Shown: positions 32,060-42,751, counted from the first letter of the stretch. The stretch: DNA of 64,000 nt from Temnothorax longispinosus (GCF_030848805.1 NC_092365.1:7502001-7566000), one strand, 5' to 3'. Numbers and translations: made by a program. Notes: a model not told the origin generated them from the letters alone.

Positions 32060-34463
32060 ATGATTTCAAATCTGAACGCAGATCAAAGAAGAGTATTTGA
32101 CGATGTGATCAACACCGTAACGTCGCCGGATAATAAACAATTACTCAAATACGTTAGTGGAGAAGGAGGTGCTGGCAAAAGTTTCTTAATTAAAACAATT
32201 AAATGCTGGATAAAACAAAATCTCCACAAGGATACTGCTGTAACAGCACCTACTGGTATAGCGGCGTATAATATCGGTGCTTTAACAAATCACAGGCAAT
32301 GGCAGTTACCTGTTGAACATGGTGATCAGTCTCCTAAGTATACATCGTTATCTGATCACGTTTTGAAAGTTTTACGGGCAGATCTTAAAGATGTTATTCT
32401 TATTATAATTGATGAAGTGTCAATGATATCTAATTTAACTTTCATGTATATACATTTACGACTATGTCAAATATTTGATCCCATGGATGACGATTTCTTT
32501 GGTGGAAAGCATGTTCTTTTATTTGGAGATCTGCTTCAATTACCTCCTGTACGTGAAAATTTTATCTTTGTTCCACTATCAAAAGCAGAATTTGATAAAT
32601 ATATTGGCAGTGTGGGGACTACTCCTGAGGAATGGTTGTGGCAAAAATTTCAATATGATGAATTGACGATCAATATGCGTCAGCAAGGAGATACAGCTTA
32701 TCGTGAATTACTCTCGAGAGTTCGTGTTGGTTTATTGACAACTTCTGATTATGAGATTCTCGAGAAAAGAAGAATATCATTGAAAGGTCAGTCTTTCGAT
32801 GAAAGATTATACGAATTGTGTAATTTTCTTGATAATTTGCCACCTAACACTGTTTGTTTACTGCCTACTCGTCATTTGTGCGATGTTCTTAACACTGCAA
32901 TGCTAAGTCGTATTGCTTCGAAAGAAATATTGTTAATTGCTGAAGATACGCTTGACTGTGATAATTATATTAAACGAAAGGTACAAAAGCGATTGACGGA
33001 TAATGAAGACGATGATATTAATACAGCTGGGCTTTTGAAACAAATAACAATTAAAATTGGTGCGAAAGTTATGATAAGACGCAATATTGATGTCACTTTG
33101 GGCCTCGTAAATGGTACAATTGCTACAGTTATTTCTGTTGTGCGGGATATATCTACCGATTGTGTAGAAAAGATTAAACTTCTTTTACCGTCTGGTTTGG
33201 AGTATTGTATTGAAAGAGTAAGTGTCAAGTTTAAAGTAATGGAGAAAGCATATGTTATCAGAAAACAATTTCCCATAACTGTCAGTTATGGCATAACCGT
33301 TCATAAAAGTCAAGGATTAACCTTGCAAAACGCTGTTATGGATATAGGTAATTCTATATTTAGTTGTGCTCAGGCATATGTTGCGTTATCCCGAGTACCG
33401 TCTCTGAATGGATTGTATTTAATTAACTTGGATTCTTCATCTGTAACGGCAAGTGAAAAAGCTATTGGCGAAATAAATCGATTAATACGAACATTTCGAC
33501 CGCAAGCACAAACGATTCCTATTTCGAAAAAACGTTTTCGAAAAGTAAAAGATGTTCCGTGGACATTGTCGAAAATAATCAATGCCGGTCAAGAGTCAGA
33601 CCAACAAGCTGGAAAAAGTACTGCTGAGCCGATACCTGCTTTGCAAAATAAAGATAGAGTTTCATGCTACGCAAATTCAGTAATACAATGTTTCTTGCAG
33701 TCATGTATTATTAGAAAAGTGTTGCTTAAAGTTGATAAAGATAATTTAAGTATATTAGCGCATAAATATGACAAACGATTACCTAATTTGAATGCTGATG
33801 CGATACGGACAGATTTAGGAGAGCGCTTTTCGAGTCGTGGTGATGAAAAACCGGCAAAACGAGATGCTCTTGAATTTCTTATTGCCATTTGCACAAAATA
33901 TAATTACATAAGAAATTTGGTCGGGCATCAAGTTACTCGTACTACTAAGTGCATTAGCAACTCATGTGGTTATACGACAAAAGATAATATTACTGATAAC
34001 ATAGTTGTTCCAATTTCTATTAATAATTTGAAGAAGAAAAGTTATAATCTTAATAATTTATTGAAGGATACATTTTTAAATTGAAGTCCGTTATATGGAA
34101 AAACATGCCAATTTTGTGCAGGAAATCTAGTATTTAAAATGAATTAACGTTGACGAAAGAAATAGTTATCATTCATTTAATTTTGTTCTCGTCACAGGAT
34201 AATAAATTAGTGAAAATACCACAGACATTTAATTACCTGGCATATCAACAACTAAGATATCGATAGCTAAACAGCAGTATAAAGTAATGAATACTATATT
34301 TCATCAGGGTACATCTATTGAAGATGGTCATTATACAAGTATGTGTAGAGAAAGGACATTTTGGATTGAATTTGATGATGAAAAAATTATAGAAAATAAA
34401 CGATGGCCTACAGGTGCTAAAGGTATTTATATATTATTTTTGGAAAAAGTTGGTAAGAAATAA
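32060..34463 (+). pseudogene. Helitron Pif1-type helicase fused to a USP deubiquitinase domain
   Basis: Helicase: Walker A EGGAGKSFLI (about 32,160), VTAPTGIAAYNIGA, Walker B LIIIDEVSM, GDLLQLPPV and the C-terminal HKSQGLTL...YVALSRVPSL. After a linker a USP-type domain follows: Cys box LQNKDRVSCYANSVIQC with Cys codon 33665-33667, a zinc ribbon (KCISNSC and CQFC), an IIHL segment, and His box SIEDGHYTSMC with His codon 34329-34331 followed by FWIEFDDEKI. A TGA at 34082-34084 and further stops near 34,145 and 34,267 with a frame change break the USP half. The frame finishes at TAA 34463. Ubiquitin-specific proteases remove ubiquitin; fusion to a Helitron helicase is unusual to my knowledge. 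Confidence 0.82.
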
Positions 34464-34589
34464 TTTATATAAGCAACGTAATATACATGCATATTTTACA
34501 TAAAAGCAATGTCCGGCAATGTGTATATATATATATTTACAACTTCAGACACATTTCTTTATAAGGTGTAATTTTTTTCTGTTAAGATT

Positions 34590-34875
34590 AAGATGCGTAA
34601 CACTACAAAAAGGCGTGATATCCGTACAAAATTACCTTTTTCAAAAAAAAGGTAAAAAAATGCGCCAAGTACACGCATAGTAGTATATATGTATTATGTT
34701 GTTACCTCGAAAAAAACAAAGTGGTAGTATTATACCTCAAAATAACACCCTGTACATACTGTTTATACAATGCGTAATACTACAAAAAGGCGTGATATCT
34801 GTACAAAATTACCTTTTTTAAAAAAAAGGTAAAGAAAGGCGCCAAGTACACGCATAGTAGTGTATATGTTGTTAC
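34590..34875. repeat. Duplicated hairpin unit downstream of the Helitron gene
   Basis: Two copies, about 34,593-34,690 and 34,771-34,862, share CTACAAAAAGGCGTGATATC, a hairpin made of TTACCTTTTT and AAAAAAAGGTAA, and GCCAAGTACACGCATAGTAG. The hairpin near a CT-rich end recalls Helitron 3' ends, but no clean CTRR terminus before an AT target was found. Confidence 0.55.
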
Positions 34876-35766
34876 CTCGAAAAAAAAACAGTGGTAGTAT
34901 TATACCTCAAAAAAATCTAAGTAACAAGTGGTAGACGTAATCTTTGTATTTCGAAAAATCTCGAAAAAACCTAAGCAGTAGTATCTTTACCTCGAAAAAA
35001 ACGGAGTAACAAGTGGTAGACGTAATCTTTGTATGTATCTCGAAAAATCTCGAAAAAACCTAAGCAGTAGTATCTTTACCTCGAAAAAACCGAAGTAACA
35101 AGTGGTAGACGTAATCTTTGTATCTCGAAAAATCTCGAAAAAACCTAAGCAGTAGTATCTTTACCTCGAAAAAAAAAACCAAAGTGGTAGTATTATCATA
35201 TCTCGAAAAAACCTAAGTAACAAGTGGTAGACGTAATGATATCTCTTTTTAAATTACAGCGCCAACTACAGAGAGAACATACACTGAGATAAAAAATTTG
35301 TCAATCTCAAGAAATATTTAGTCCGATACGTTCAACTAAACATTTTAGTTAGCTAACTAAACATTAGTTGAATTAATTAATTTTGGATTAAAAATACGAA
35401 ATAAATTGTTGAAACAACTAATATTTAGTTAACTAACTAAAATGTTTAGTTGAACATATCGAACTAAATATTTCTTGGGATTAACAATTTTTTTCTCAGT
35501 GTATTTTTCGAGATACAAAGATTACGGTCTACCACTTGTTACTTAGGTTTTTTCGAGGTGAAGAATTAGAGGTAACAATACAAAATACAAATATCTTATT
35601 AAAATATTTAAACCCAACAAGGGAATACAAGGTATTTAAATACAAAGTTTATATATGTATTTTAAAAGATTTAATTGCATCGCAAAGAATTACAGAGGTA
35701 ACAGTACAAAATAAAAATATTTTATTAAAATGCATAAATTTTTCTTGTCAAAAAACTTGGCGCTGC

Positions 35767-35769
<3 letters not shown>
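34876..35769. repeat. Left arm of large inverted repeat, with CTCGAAAAAACC tandem units
   Basis: About four units of roughly 90 bp share CAAGTGGTAGACGTAATC and CAGTAGTATCTTTACCTCG. The portion from about 35,080 to 35,769 is matched in inverse orientation at 41,225-41,797. Near the inner edge the left arm has a duplicated segment (GAGGTAACA...TACAAAATA, twice) where the right arm has one. A 222-bp MITE (35,281-35,502) lies inside both arms at the same place. Confidence 0.75.
35281..35502. mobile_element. MITE, ACACTGAG termini (left arm copy)
   Basis: A 222-bp palindromic element, ends ACACTGAGATAAAAAATTTG and the reverse of ACACTGAGAAAAAAATTGTT. The middle is made of TTAGTTAGCTAACTAAA-type palindromes. 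There is no coding capacity. A near-identical copy sits in inverse position at 41,372-41,592. Confidence 0.75.
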
Positions 35770-35843
<74 letters not shown>

Positions 35844-35922
35844 GGAGAGGGGGAGGGAGGGAGGGAGGGAGGGAGGGAGGGAGGGAGAGAGGGAGAGAGG
35901 GAGGGAGGGAGGGAGGGAGGGA
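35769..35922. repeat. (GA)n and (GGGA)n microsatellite
   Basis: About 34 GA units pass into GGGA-type repeats and abut the 3' end of the CR1-like LINE. Confidence 0.9.
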
Positions 35923-36216
35923 GTTTGAGTTTGAGTTTGTTTATTATGCCATAGTCAAGACTTTAGGCAAATGATGAAAAATACAATGATATACATGAAG
36001 TAAACAAGAGTAAAGTAAAAACAAAAATTGGAAAAAGTAAGAACTAAAAAGATACAGTACAGATGAGATAATTATAATAAAGCAGTGAGCAAAAGGGGAA
36101 ACAATGAAGATAATAATGACTATATTGCAAAAAGTAATAATGTTGTTTTCACCTCAGCAAACGCTTCAGAACCAAATTTTGTTGACAGTATTAATAACTA
36201 AAATAATGCTGAAGAA

Positions 36217-36500
36217 AAAAATCAACAGAATTCGGTCGTGCTCTCTCTCTAACAACAATCGCAGAAAAATGACATTGATACTTAAAACTAGTTAAGACGT
36301 TAATGTAGCGACGATTAATGTACAGTGACTAGGAAGGTTTAGACTAGATGTACTTAAAAAAATCAACAGAATTCGGTCGTGCTCTCTCTCTAACAACAAT
36401 CGCAGAGAAATGACATTGATACTTAAAACTAGTTAAGACGTTAATGTAGCGACGATTAATGTACAGTGACTAGGAAGGTTTAGACTAGATGTACTTACAC
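36217..36500. repeat. Two tandem ~142-bp units in the LINE 3' UTR
   Basis: Both units contain CAACAGAATTCGGTCGTGC and CTAGGAAGGTTTAGACTAG and differ at one or two bases. Such similarity indicates a recent duplication. Confidence 0.85.
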
Positions 36501-36553
36501 CTATCACGCACCAGCGCTACATCATACATAAACATTAGATAGCCCCAAGAACC

Positions 36554-39445
36554 TCAACCAGAACCGAGCTCAAGTGTAAATAGATAGCTATTGAGCTTCT
36601 GCTTAAATTCATTTAGAGACGAAGACGACACCACCTCGGTAGGAAGCGAATTCCATAAGTAAATACCCGCTAGGTGAAAGGACTGGTGGTAAGTCTCAGT
36701 TCTGTGAATGGGAATTTGGAAAGTACTAGGCAGTGCCAGCCGTGACGATCGTCTAATCGAGAGATCGGCTCGGACAAAGATCTCAGAGAGGTAGCTAGGA
36801 GACATACCATAATGTATCTTGAACATTTCGATGCCGAGGAAATAGAGACGTCGATTTCTAACGGACAGCCACCCTAATTGGTGACGGTAAGGAGTGATAT
36901 GTTCGTCTTGACTCAAATTAAAGATAAACCAAATCGTACAATTGATAAGCCTCTGCAGTTTTGTGTTAAGCTCATCAGTAACATCGTTATAAACAAGAGA
37001 GCAGTAGTCTAACAGAGGCCAAATCAATGCAGACACGAGTTTTACACGCAATTGTAATGATAAGGAGTTTTTGTGAAACTTAAGCTTGTGCAGCGTGAAG
37101 TGTACCCGCTTAGAAATATGAGCGACGTGGCCATTCCAAGATAGATCGGAGCTCATAATGACACCCAGATTCCGAGCCTGAGAGACAAACGGAATAGAGG
37201 TACCACTGACAGAGATGAGAGGTAAATCGTGTAGATCAATTTGGTCGACGTAACGCTTGCTACCGAATATTAATACTTTGGATTTCTTAAGATTGAGAGA
37301 CAATCCATTTGTGGTCGCATATTCAGAGATAACTCCGACATCATGGGCCACCAACTGCAAAGCAACATTCAACTGACTAAAGAGACACTTACGGTAAATC
37401 TGAGTGTCGTCAGCAAAAATCAAGCGTTGGGTAAATCTAAGAAACGCACCAATGTCATTAATGAAAAGGGAAAAGAGGAGCGGTCCCAATACTGATCCCT
37501 GAGGCACGCCAGAGGTGATGGATAGCCACTCGGAGAATTCACCAACCAGATCAACGACCGCCTGAGAGCGACCAGTGAGGTACGAAAAAATTAATTTGAG
37601 GGCAAGATCAGAAAACCCTAGTTTCCTCAGTTTAGACAGAAGCAAAGGATGAGAGACAGTGTCAAAAGCCTTGCTGAAGTCAAAGAGGACAAGGATCAAT
37701 ACCTCACCTGCGTCAACGCCATTCTTAATATCGTGAGATAGTCTAAGAAGGGCAGACTGGGTAGAGTAACCCTTACGATAACCAGATTGACGGTCGTCGA
37801 GAATATGGTGCAAATTGATAAAATCAACGATTTGGCGGTGAAGGATTTTTTCAAACAGCTTGGAAAATTCACACAAGTTGGCAATAGGTCTCGTTTCGGA
37901 GGGAGAGGTAGGTGATCTAACTTTAGAGAGAGGACGCAGTATAGCACGTTTCCAGAGAGATGGGAAATAACCCAGATTGAGACAGCTGTTGAAAAAAGAG
38001 GTCAAAAGGTTACTAATATGAGGAAAGGCCAAGGCAATAGGAAACAGAGGTAATTGATCGTAACCTGAGGCGAAGGAAACAGAAGGTGAAGAAACCATCA
38101 AGGAGCGAAGGTTATCGTGGGATATTTCGGTGAAACTAAAAAGTGGTTCGTCAGGCATAGTGGATGAAATAATATTGGAGAATTGAGATTGTGAACAGGA
38201 AGGATAACGATTTGAGACAGAGGAATAATGGGCATTCAAGAGATCACGTGGAAAAAAGACAAGGGGTGAGGAAAGAGGCGATTCAACTAAACCAAGGTTG
38301 GCAAGTTCACGCCAAATCTTGGACGGATCAGAAGCGGTGCTCAATCTATTCATATAGAACTTCTCTCTGGCTCGCCTCAAATCAAGCGTGAGACAATTCC
38401 TGTAAAGCCTGTAAATGTGAAAATCGAGAATGTTGCCCGATTTGCGCGTGGCATTAAAGAGACCGTTGCGATGCCGAATTCGGTTCGAGAGGTCATCGGT
38501 AAGCCAAGGCGCCGACGGACGAGTCACAAGAAAAGAATTAACAGGAGCATGCAGATCAAGGCTAGCAGTAAAATCGTCAGTAATAGTGCTCAGGATGTTA
38601 TCAATGTCCGACTCACCCGGGCTCGTCAGACCAAAATCAGACGGGAAAGATGCAGAGAGCTTAGAAGTAAGAGTCTGAACGAACGCTTCCTCATCAAATC
38701 TCTTGTAGCAGCGACGAACTAAGGTGCGATTAGTGAAGGACGGAACCTTGAATGAGTAGGATAACTCAATGAGATCGTGACCATTGATAAAAGGAGCGTC
38801 AGACTTTCGAAAAGATAAAACTTTATCCAAGTTGTCAACTATGAAAACGTCTAACCATGAGTCTGAGGAGCCGGTGTGAAAAGTCGACCGCGATTCAACG
38901 ATATTAAGCGACAACTGTGAGACAATGTCTCTAAGGTGATTAGATTCGTATGATGATGCGAGGAGGTTACAATTCAAATCACCCGTAATAATGATGTTTT
39001 TATAATTATGTATAAATGTAGTAAGCACGTCAATGTAATTACTGAAATTTTTGCCTTTAGGTCTGCGGTACATGGTGGTAAATAGGAGAGGCTCGCGCGT
39101 GCCATAACGGATGTCGAGAATGAGATATTCAGGAGCATTCAAGAAAGCGGAAGGCGACGACGCCAGAACGCGCGCCCGCAATGATTCATGCACGTAACAA
39201 GCAACACCACCTCCCTCCCTGCCCTCTCTGTCCACACGCAACAAATAATAACCAGAGATACGCACTAGATCATCAGAAATGTGTGAGTGAAGCCAGGTCT
39301 CAGAAATCGAGATAATGTGAAAAAAGTTAAACGATAAAAAGGCCTGAATTGACTCAAGATGAGCAGGAAGGGAGCTAGCATTGAAGTGAGCAATCGCGAG
39401 ACAATCATGCGAAGCAGACGGAACACGGCCAGAATCAACATTGAG
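36554..39445 (-). CDS. CR1/L2-like ORF2: endonuclease-reverse transcriptase
   Basis: An open run of 964 codons. Endonuclease motifs: SISETWLHS, GDLNCNLLAS and INGHDLIELSY (in place of SDH). RT motifs: LFDFSKAFDTVSH, GVPQGSVLGPLLFS and FADDTQIY (37,394-37,417), the box typical of CR1/L2/Jockey-type elements. A C-terminal ~150 residues ends in FKQKLNSYLF. No stop or frameshift is seen. The frame begins directly after the ORF1 stop TGA at 39448-39446 and in the same phase, with no ATG in the first 60 codons. Translation must therefore come from re-initiation at a non-AUG codon, stop readthrough, or from an upstream change in this copy. Confidence 0.85.
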   Translation of the reverse strand, partial: LNVDSGRVPSASHDCLAIAHFNASSLPAHLESIQAFLSFNFFHIISISETWLHSHISDDLVRISGYYLLRVDREGREGGGVACYVHESLRARVLASSPSAFLNAPEYLILDIRYGTREPLLFTTMYRRPKGKNFSNYIDVLTTFIHNYKNIIITGDLNCNLLASSYESNHLRDIVSQLSLNIVESRSTFHTGSSDSWLDVFIVDNLDKVLSFRKSDAPFINGHDLIELSYSFKVPSFTNRTLVRRCYKRFDEEAFVQTLTSKLSASFPSDFGLTSPGESDIDNILSTITDDFTASLDLHAPVNSFLVTRPSAPWLTDDLSNRIRHRNGLFNATRKSGNILDFHIYRLYRNCLTLDLRRAREKFYMNRLSTASDPSKIWRELANLGLVESPLSSPLVFFPRDLLNAHYSSVSNRYPSCSQSQFSNIISSTMPDEPLFSFTEISHDNLRSLMVSSPSVSFASGYDQLPLFPIALAFPHISNLLTSFFNSCLNLGYFPSLWKRAILRPLSKVRSPTSPSETRPIANLCEFSKLFEKILHRQIVDFINLHHILDDRQSGYRKGYSTQSALLRLSHDIKNGVDAGEVLILVLFDFSKAFDTVSHPLLLSKLRKLGFSDLALKLIFSYLTGRSQAVVDLVGEFSEWLSITSGVPQGSVLGPLLFSLFINDIGAFLRFTQRLIFADDTQIYRKCLFSQLNVALQLVAHDVGVISEYATTNGLSLNLKKSKVLIFGSKRYVDQIDLHDLPLISVSGTSIPFVSQARNLGVIMSSDLSWNGHVAHISKRVHFTLHKLKFHKNSLSLQLRVKLVSALIWPLLDYCSLVYNDVTDELNTKLQRLINCTIWFIFNLSQDEHITPYRHQLGWLSVRNRRLYFLGIEMFKIHYGMSPSYLSEIFVRADLSIRRSSRLALPSTFQIPIHRTETYHQSFHLAGIYLWNSLPTEVVSSSSLNEFKQKLNSYLFTLELGSG

Positions 39446-40559
39446 TCACTGAAGCTCAGCTAGATCAGCCTCAGTAGTGATAAGAATTGGAGATTGACCA
39501 TGGTCTTTGCGGACAAAGATCTGGCCATCTCTGCACCATACGTGCTTAAAAGATGACTGTTTAGCCTTTACGCGAGTCCGGCGCAACAAATTATAAATAT
39601 CCGTAGAAAGTAGCTCGTTTATATAAATGTGCCCGGGGACATCTCCAGAGAAAACTTCGCGAACAGTCAGTCGACGCTTACGGCGCATAGTACCAAGAAT
39701 ATAGTCGCGAATCTCTCGCGACTTAAGTATAACAATAATTGATCGTGGTTTAGCAGCACGATCAGAGACGGAGACAGTGCTAGGCGCCACATCACGCATC
39801 GCAGACACGTTGCTAACCCCCACCTCTCGAGTCTCAAGAACATCGGAAACAAGCTGCGATGTACCCAGCGCGCGAAAAACACTAGTAACGAGCTGTTCAG
39901 ATGTGTCGTTTAAAGAACCTGGTATCCCGGAAATGATAATGTCGGAAGTTCGTGAGACTCGAGACGAAGGAGATCGCGGAAGACGAGAACGACTCTGGTC
40001 GCCCTCCAATTCACTCTTCAATTCACTCTTTAGGACGCTCTTCAAACCGCTCTTTAAGCTGCCCACTTTCATTTGCGAGAGCAGCACACTGCTGCTCTAA
40101 CTCCGCGATACGCTGACTGTTGCGGTCAACACTTTTAGCTAAGTTATTTAATTGATTGAGTTTGTCATCTAGAGCGGTAAATCGCGCCTCAGATCGGGCT
40201 TCGGACGACTTCAATTGCTCCATAAGCTGGCGCAAAAGCGCATTCGTCGTGTCATCAGTCACTGATTGTGGCAGCGCACAGACACTAGCAGGAACCGCAC
40301 TGGTAAAATCTAACAGCTCCGTACACTCGACCCTCGGTGTAAGAGGGGTAGCAGATGAGGCCGCCAATGAGCTCGGCTCGACGTCGTCGACATCAGATCC
40401 CGGATGAAGCGAGGCCGCGAGATCAAGACAGCACTGCTCAGCATATCTGTATTTGGCGGCACACGCCTTGACGCAACCAGGATGAAACAGCTTAGTGCAC
40501 TTGCACTCAACAGCAGCCGTCACAACTGTCTTCTTGCACCTGATGCACGCGCGCTGCAT
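39446..40559 (-). pseudogene. CR1/L2-like ORF1: PHD-like finger, coiled coil, FP-like C-terminal domain
   Basis: Starts MQRACIRCKKTVVTAAVECK, a PHD/RING-like zinc finger (CxxC...C.C...H..C). It is followed by a coiled coil (ALDDKLNQLNNLAKSVDR...), then a second domain of the type seen in many LINE ORF1s and baculovirus FP proteins (SDIIISGIPGSLNDT, HIYINELLSTDIYNLLRRTR). One frame change lies between 40,087 and 40,023, in a repetitive stretch of CTCTTCAATTCA-like phrases, so the reading is from two frames. It ends DLAELQ, TGA. Confidence 0.75.
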
Positions 40560-40913
40560 GGTCGATCAGCTGACAGTAGCAGAGAGCAGAACCAAAAGCA
40601 CAGCGGTCGAGTGGGTAACGGATGGTGGTACACCACAAGGCCCACAGATGTCGCTACACGCGCAAACTCAGGCAACCCATGCACAAGCGACAGCAATCGA
40701 AACAGCAATCCAAACAAGAGTGAGGTTAGAATCAGAAAATCTTCTCTCAAGGATATCAAGCCGGATAGTTGCGAAGACAGAAGGATAATGTAAATTCTGC
40801 CAAGCAACAAGAAACTTGCTCAAACCTGCAACAAGACGGCCCGAAGGCAGTTCACGGCAGCGAGAGAAATCAAAGAAAGCAGGAGCAAGGAAACAACGTG
40901 ACACGCAGTACTC

Positions 40914-40915
<2 letters not shown>

Positions 40916-40984
<69 letters not shown>
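40916..40984. repeat. (GA)n microsatellite, 5' side of the CR1-like LINE
   Basis: About 34 GA units. Together with the run at 35,769 it suggests the LINE inserted into one long (GA)n tract. Confidence 0.9.
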
Positions 40985-40988
<4 letters not shown>

Positions 40989-41105
40989 TTTACAAATGTA
41001 CCTAAATATTACTTATTCTATATACTTATTCTATACTTAATTCTAATCGCTTTAAGAATCTGAACTTATCCTATATTTAATCATAAGCCGCATTATTCAC
41101 CGTCA

Positions 41106-41206
41106 TACACACACACACACACACACACATCACCCACCCACACACATATCACCCACCCACACACATATCACCCACCCACACACACATCATTCGCTCGCAT
41201 ATACAC
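41106..41206. repeat. (CA)n and related CACCCACC microsatellite
   Basis: Simple repeats of CA with interspersed ATCACCCACC phrases. Confidence 0.9.
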
Positions 41207-41224
41207 ACCACAGTGACCTAATTT

Positions 41225-41797
41225 TCAGGTTTAGCAGCGCCAAGTTTTTTGACAAAAAAAATTTATGTATTTTAGTAAAATATTTTTATTTTGTACTGTT
41301 ACCTCTAATTCTTCACCTCGAAAAAACCTAAGTAACAAGTGGTAGACCGTAATCTTTGTATCTCGAAAAATACACTGAGAAAAAAATTGTTAATTCCAAG
41401 AAATATTTAGTTCGATATGTTTAACTAAACATTTTAGTTAGTTAACTAAATATTAGTTGTTTCAACAATTTATTTCGTATTTTTAATCCAGAATTAATTA
41501 ATTCAACTAATGTTTAGTTAGCTAACTAAAATGTTTAGTTCAACGTATCGGACTAAATATTTCTTGGGATTGACAAATTTTTTATCTCAGTGTATGTTCT
41601 CTCTGTAGTTGGCGCTGTAATTTAAAAAGAGATATCATTACGTCTACCACTTGTTACTTAGGTTTTTTCGAGATATGATAATACTACCACTTTGGTTTTT
41701 TTTTTTCGAGGTAAAGATACTACTGCTTAGGTTTTTTCGAGATTTTTCGAGATACAAAGATTACGTCTACCACTTGTTACTTCGGTTTTTTCGAGGT
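41225..41797. repeat. Right arm of large inverted repeat
   Basis: Inverse copy of 35,080-35,769. It starts at the inner end with TAGCAGCGCCAAGTTTTTTG, includes the MITE at 41,372-41,592, and ends with one CTCGAAAAAACC-type unit at 41,797. The left side continues with more units. Confidence 0.8.
41372..41592. mobile_element. MITE, ACACTGAG termini (right arm copy)
   Basis: Inverse partner of the copy at 35,281-35,502, with a few base differences. Confidence 0.75.
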
Positions 41798-42310
41798 TAT
41801 TATTACATAAATTTGACATAACAAAAATTTTACACAGACTTCAAAACGGACAGTAAATAAGATATCTGTTTGAAAGAGTCCAATAATAAAACAAGTAAAC
41901 TAAAATCTGAGGAGGTGAAAAAGTTTTCCAGTAAAAATAATGCACATTCCAAAGTTGTTACAGGTTTTCCTCTAAAACAAAAAGAGAAGCATGAAAGGCA
42001 GCTCTGACGGAGACTTGGATATAAGCGATAAGCATAATGATTAGATCTCTAATAATCGAATAATTCAACATCTATCTCTGCATCAGAAAAAGACAAAGAT
42101 ACAGGAAAATCACTAACAATAAGTAAAAAGAAAGCCAAAAAGATTTATTTGACGAAAGAATAAAAAAGAAGAAACAGCGTGTTGTAATATATGAAAAATA
42201 TCTTCAGAGAGGCAGCATTAGAAATCCTGGTTCAAAAGAAATCCCTCAAAAAAGAGTAAGAATCTTTAAATGTAACAATAATATTAATGATAATTCTGAA
42301 AAGAATATAT
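41798..42310. other. Decayed sequence, possibly former coding
   Basis: Plus-strand reading gives fragments rich in Lys and Ser in shifting frames, such as near 41,980-42,250, with many stops. No family is recognised. Confidence 0.3.
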
Positions 42311-42751
42311 CACTGTTAAAAAAATCTGTATTAAAAATAATATAAAAATGTAGGAAGTTTTTATGCAGATACCGTATATGAAATTTCAAATACGAAGTTG
42401 AAAATTAAAGGAGTGGTATTCCGAAAATAAAAGTAACGAGTAGTATATGCGCATTTGTTTAAAAAATCATATACTTGTAAAGGAATTTTGATCTTTAAGT
42501 ATATTTAAATTAAGTTCATGTTCATAAAAATTAGAAATTTTTTTCTTAATTTAAGTATGCTTAAAGATCAAAATTCCTTTACAAGTATATGAATTTTCAA
42601 ATAGATGAGCATAGTAATATTACTACTCGATACTTTTATTTTCGAAATACCACTCCTTTAATTTTCAACTTCGTATTTGAAATTTTATGTACGGTATAAA
42701 AACTTCCTACATTTTTATATTATTTTTAATACAGATTTTTTTAACACAGTG
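42311..42751. mobile_element. 440-bp palindromic MITE
   Basis: Both ends carry TTAAAAAAATCTGTATT after CACTG (left) or CACTGTG (right, reversed). The arms stay paired for about 200 bases each, through ATGTAGGAAG, AAATTCCTTT and similar phrases. No coding capacity. Confidence 0.8.

Larger units (their letters stand above)
26185..34463 (+). mobile_element. Helitron with fused Ulp1-like proteases and USP domain (termini not assigned)
   Basis: The span is the coding part of one decayed Helitron. Segments 26185-27147, 27163-29721 and 29725 on lie in one frame, separated only by single stop codons. The Rep segment (30105-31397) and the helicase segment (31379 to the end) follow after frame changes near 30,000 and 31,395. 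Read through, it was one gene of about 2,700 codons. HUH Rep followed by Pif1-type helicase is diagnostic for Helitrons. I could not fix the 5' TC or the 3' hairpin-CTRR end. Duplicated hairpin motifs at 34,590-34,870 may belong to the 3' end. Confidence 0.82.
35923..40905 (-). mobile_element. CR1/L2-like non-LTR retrotransposon
   Basis: The minus-strand element ends 3' in a short CAAACT-type microsatellite (35,923-35,940 on +), as CR1/L2 LINEs commonly do. It is embedded in (GA)n on both sides, so a target duplication cannot be told apart from the repeat. ORF1 (40559-39446) and ORF2 (39445-36554) are nearly intact. The 3' UTR holds two direct copies of a ~142-bp unit (36,217-36,358 and 36,359-36,500). 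The 5' UTR runs from about 40,905 to 40,560. Confidence 0.8.

Noticed and set aside
35730..35954. Arg/Glu repeat peptide
   Set aside because: Translation of (GA)n/(GGGA)n; not a gene.
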